Assembly (NCBI GenBank): GCA_964428355.1
Contig: CAYRYU010000097.1
Span: forward strand, 1-27,580
Direction: 5' to 3'
DNA from: CAYRYU01 sp964428355
GTDB taxonomy: Bacteria; Muiribacteriota; Ozemobacteria; Ozemobacterales; Ozemobacteraceae
DNA length: 27,580 bases
In this document: positions 26,101 to 27,580 of the stretch, in pieces
Layout: every line of letters begins with the position of its first letter
Position numbering within the stretch: the first letter of the stretch is position 1
Made by a program: the position numbers and the translations under genes
Notes under the pieces: generated by a model
Databases searched by the model: none
Seen by the model: the letters and a program-made list of their open reading frames with translations, nothing else
What the model was told of the DNA's origin: nothing

Positions 26101-27580
26101 CGATGGACTTCTGGAGGGTCCAGGGAACCTGGAAAGCCGACGTGGCGATCGGGACGGGAGTTGCCCCCGAGAAGTCGTTCGAGTTCGAGAGCCAGAGTGT
26201 CGTCATGGCCGGGGCCCTGACGGAAATGGTTGCCGCAGTCTGGGTGGTCTGATCGGCACCGCCGTTGATGCTGATTGCCGGTGTGGCGTTGGCCGGAAGG
26301 GTTACGGTGACGGCGAGGGTGGCGATGCCGCTCTCGATTCCACCGGAATTCCTGAACTTCCCGAAAAGAGTGTGACCGCCCTCGGTCAGCATGAGGTTGA
26401 AGGAAACCGATGCAACCAGCACTTTCCAGAGGGCGGGATCATCGAGGTTGAGGAAATTCTCTGTCAGCAGGTATTGTGTTGCATTGTTGGCGAAAAGCTT
26501 CACGTTCACCGAAAAACCCGCGAGAGGCTGGGTATCGTCCGTGGTCACGGATTCATTCGTTGGGCCGATCACCTGGATCGAATCGGAAGCGATGAGGAAG
26601 TTTCCCCCCGAATCCTCGAAGCGGACCCACGCGGTCTGAACTCCGGGGCTCCTTTTCAGGGGAAAGTTGTTGATCCTCATTGTGTCAGGTTTCCCCGGAA
26701 CATTTTCCACCCAGGCAGTATTCGTGGCGCTCTCGAATGCACCATCGAGAGAAACCCTGATCCATTGGGCGGTTCGGGAGTAGAGGGTCAAGGAAACCGT
26801 CGCGGTCTGGGTCTGGATGTCCCCTTCGTTCACGACGATCGTGGAGGGACTTTGGGTGATCGTGACTGCGAGGGTCGTCAGATCGCTTTCGATGCCGCCC
26901 GAATTGCGGAACCGAAGATAGATGACGTGTGCCCCATAGGAGGCAATGAGGTTGAAGGTAGTGGAAGAGACATAGGGTTGCCAGAGCCCTGGGCTCGAGG
27001 TGAGCCCGGGATCCTCTGTCAAGAGCATCGAAGCGGCATTCTGAGCGAGGGTCTGGAGATGAACGGTGAAATCGTAATTCGGAGCGGGGTCGAGGAGCAC
27101 AAAAGAAGTCACCGTCGGCCCGTTTACCTTGATCTGATCGGAGGTGATATAAGCCGCGCTCGAAGCGTCGATGAACTTGGCGTAGACCGACTGGTCACCC
27201 TTCACCGAAAGCAGCGGGAAATCGGTAACTCTCATCAGGTATGGGTTCCCAACCACATTGGAGAGAAAGACCCGCTCGGTCGCTGGGTCGAAAACACCGT
27301 CGTGGGAAAGATTCACCCGAACGGCATTCGTCGAGCTGAGGGTGATGGAAACCGAGGCCTGGTCGGTGGCGAAATCCCCATCGTTGATCGAGATGGTCGG
27401 CGTTGCGTATGACAACTGCCGGACCTCGATCTGGACGTTGAGAACCTCCGTTTCGACAAGGTTCGCGTTCCGGAACTTTCCGTAGATCGTGTGAACACCG
27501 TAGAACGGAGTCAGGGGAAAAGAAAGGGACGAAACGTACGATTGCCACAACAACGGATTGTCGAGTTGGGATGAATCCTC
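20114..27580 (-). CDS. Giant repeat protein with Ig-like domains and C-terminal beta-propeller (5' part outside window)
   Basis: The frame stays open to the window edge, so at least 2488 residues are present and the N-terminus is missing. From the edge inward there are at least eight composite modules of about 180 residues. Each has a first part with LLTED, LW, HTIYGKFRN and IET landmarks and a second part with INxGD, VYARFDDGSG, ASDSI and GPT landmarks. About five Ig-like domains follow (about 21400-22900), with the GTVDSxGKYTAP pattern typical of bacterial Ig-like repeats. The C-terminus (about 20114-21400) has repeats such as VFIGTEAGLYRTSDAGGSW and TIWAGKNSGIERTTDDGITW, which mark a BNR/sortilin-type beta-propeller. 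The likely role is a surface or secreted adhesin-like protein; ligands are unknown. No C-terminal sorting signal is visible. Confidence 0.85.
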   Translation of the reverse strand, partial: EDSSQLDNPLLWQSYVSSLSFPLTPFYGVHTIYGKFRNANLVETEVLNVQIEVRQLSYATPTISINDGDFATDQASVSITLSSTNAVRVNLSHDGVFDPATERVFLSNVVGNPYLMRVTDFPLLSVKGDQSVYAKFIDASSAAYITSDQIKVNGPTVTSFVLLDPAPNYDFTVHLQTLAQNAASMLLTEDPGLTSSPGLWQPYVSSTTFNLIASYGAHVIYLRFRNSGGIESDLTTLAVTITQSPSTIVVNEGDIQTQTATVSLTLYSRTAQWIRVSLDGAFESATNTAWVENVPGKPDTMRINNFPLKRSPGVQTAWVRFEDSGGNFLIASDSIQVIGPTNESVTTDDTQPLAGFSVNVKLFANNATQYLLTENFLNLDDPALWKVLVASVSFNLMLTEGGHTLFGKFRNSGGIESGIATLAVTVTLPANATPAISINGGADQTTQTAATISVRAPAMTTLWLSNSNDFSGATPVPIATSAFQVPWTLQKSIGTQIVYARFDDGSGNFIHVQDSILVFGPTDGAISTNDQLPLSGFTVNVKLYALNASQYLLTENFLSLDDPLLWKPMVASLSYPLIPVEGAHTLFGKFRNAGGIETGVSTLSLNVVLPATAAPSIVINSGDDQANRTIATITVHAPGKTTVWLANANDFSGATAIPLSTWTMNLPWTLDNTAGTKWVYARFDDGAGSMTFASDSITLSGPTTPTLSTDDTEPLNRSYVNLKIETQGAAEMILSEDINAMTATSGWVPFTANQVFNLIPGGGTHRIYGKFRNTSAAGYVQIQATSLSVRLRQSPPDGNTAAIRETILSTSPAIATTTNDLLPVFLHFAISDSSTASISWAMTVQGASIPTVFTDLVPPVAPISLNPGTGTFTVWYRFADGVGNCTQLAYLNLEVTSLASVKPSFVLINNGDAQTDSATVSVKISSADCATFQMSIVPNTFAGCPEYPYGPPTFVVQPDGSIIVNNFSLKSEAGEQSVYVKLISSGGSVSSITDSITINGPTGFILATKDAMPLATYVVNLRPNAVGAVEMLITEDPAILNSPTAPWASFSYNFNYSLLPFAGSHTVWGKCRNAGKVETEAASLSVDVSPPNATVLLNDGDSFTDTASATIRLFSSDALFYQVSSRSSFVGVPQTPYVANQPDGSVVSSFTLLPNAGSQNVYVRFDNGASTAVASDAIDIVGPSNAAISTPDTLPLTVFQINLRPFADGATEMLLTEDYSLVSSESLWIPFAFNTTFVLQPTYGVHKIYAKYRNTGRIETSLLTLDVVATGATNPDPYILLNGGDATVNQPGITVNVCAPGQAVMRLSNDGNFAAATDTVPADRSWFLNPARAGTRTVFSRFQDASGTYRFASDTITAVGPASCSIWTNDTLPLNRSFVNLSLYAENAVGMIVSEDPAAMNSSTLWIPYQNSLVFNLPGGTSQHTIYAKFSNASTTYIESEPLSIQVTVNSTPPTGNTGTLRETAAPTSAEVTSVPIASLPIYLHFSITDPNTATISWQLADSGSPVPTSFHQQSIPVAPIGLSEADFPGNGTWNLFYKFTDGVGNETPLEIISVDVLGPSLEISPAAAGPFYSGQSQQFAATLKNVEGTVLWSLDPAGATYGTIDSIGKYTAPSSVTLATQTWVRAQVSGYPLASDAVKIKIETQIEVLSDTDSFQISCGATRTVLITFRNSYLGGSASVFPISGGGVATISAPASGTPGTDAIATLTYVAPVAPPTGNVTVTVTSDQDPTKTKLLTFQVNSGPWISLDPVSASTRVRTGNFGFSAATSDDSNIPPATVTWTISYGSFSPSALVQTLVTTPPHSVTFYASNTFPAVNPTPIMATFTSGAVTRLATGSITLTSPVVLSLTPKSDQLSIATTTGITFQADVQNATTTQVTWEYKNASGTTWYSAGTTSSPDTGLLSLFGNNGIFNAPATFPAGMGPLVQVRATSVDDSLASDVATITLLSPVEVVIHKGYDASAEVATETTVTLEVGKQQFFAELKNAKSGSNLTVSWFIEDIAGGNTTFGTVDSTGKYSAPDSKVQSYVILKAKSNADPSRYAECKIYLENFWAPRSQNLQDVTNATDSIYFMLIDPTTASGSDKRAYAATNGHGVYWANIAQFATGTDWASIPWQGSDLSNTAVGAGGQYVVNSLDLSRQNSNRVVAATNDGVWFSNNSGVNFTRLVVPTVRPESHWFDPASASYDTVFTSFFSSVMIDPTDDRYLYALGKDQGILRFIWSGGISSYTYDGTIMDDRQRFSVYRWFTDNYVVYDASGTPTPKTVERLGVYNYSASSSMQLNCMAIDPQNPSVLYVGFSHFLRTRDPDSFTNGYFKLTNVRSSHYLYIWTTSLYPYGVDFSTSATETPIIDFQFMDIGCSGIRNEQGSGLILSMAVDPNTPTTIWAGKNSGIERTTDDGITWNVKGAYSNVRDVFIDPINTINVFIGTEAGLYRTSDAGGSWKQIKTGLEGHTTINSLDLSPGGIGSRRIFSGTTGGLYMGVTSLDLE
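23230..27580 (-). repeat. Eight tandem ~550-bp composite coding modules
   Basis: The SED/TED landmark of each module falls near 27575, 27020, 26470, 25930, 25385, 24490, 23940 and 23405, a spacing of about 535-555 bases. The exception is one step of about 895 between the fifth and sixth. That step contains an extra domain of about 100 residues (with GNT, RET, FADGVGN landmarks), which recurs after the eighth module. Modules three and four are the most alike. The array continues past the window edge. Confidence 0.8.

Overview
The window is bacterial, GC-rich (roughly 58% by eye) and densely coded. It looks like a diderm: there are two S-layer-homology (SLH) outer-membrane beta-barrel proteins, a lipoprotein, Sec signal peptides and type IV pilin-like proteins. 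SLH-coiled-coil-barrel proteins are known from diderms such as Negativicutes, Synergistetes, Deinococcus-Thermus and Cyanobacteria. Combined with a transglutaminase-elicitor-like protein, a Uma2 nuclease and a giant repeat/propeller protein, a poorly sampled lineage is possible (Candidatus Riflebacteria-like is my guess, low confidence). There are no rRNA or tRNA genes, insertion sequences or CRISPR arrays.

Layout. 1-1729 (-): SLH barrel protein 1. Its strong promoter is back-to-back with that of a secreted PPP-type phosphatase (1901-2926, +). 3184-8126 (-): a likely operon reading SLH barrel protein 2, then a DASS-type anion transporter with an N-terminal cyclic-nucleotide-binding-like domain, then a membrane-anchored ABC_sub_bind-type periplasmic protein with a large Ser/Gly-rich insert. 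8453-9430 (+): an Ig-like lipoprotein with its own promoter and terminator. 9500-9600: a 2 x 60 bp repeat. 9645-10483 (-): a 75-aa membrane protein and a small secreted protein with an Ala-rich tail. The region before the secreted protein carries a sigma-54-like element and two dyads.

10759-17304 (-): a tightly coupled cluster reading minor pilins V-like, W-like and X-like, then a sensor histidine kinase, then an NtrC-class sigma-54 activator. The X-like gene carries two 60-bp repeat units inserted in frame near its start. 17469-19252 (-): a two-gene secreted operon holding a transglutaminase-elicitor-like enzyme and an unknown secreted partner. 19445-20071 (+): Uma2 family nuclease. 20114-27580 (-, 5' end outside the window): a giant surface or secreted protein with at least eight ~180-aa composite modules, about five Ig-like domains and a C-terminal BNR/sortilin-like beta-propeller.

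How the genes may work together (inference): nearly everything encodes envelope or extracellular functions. The porin-transporter-binding protein operon looks like a solute uptake or sensing unit. The pilin cluster carries its own two-component system, whose nearest candidate target is the small secreted protein just downstream. The most unusual items are the in-frame 60-bp repeat insertion, the regulator-linked sigma-54-like promoter, the cNMP-DASS fusion operon and the transglutaminase pair.
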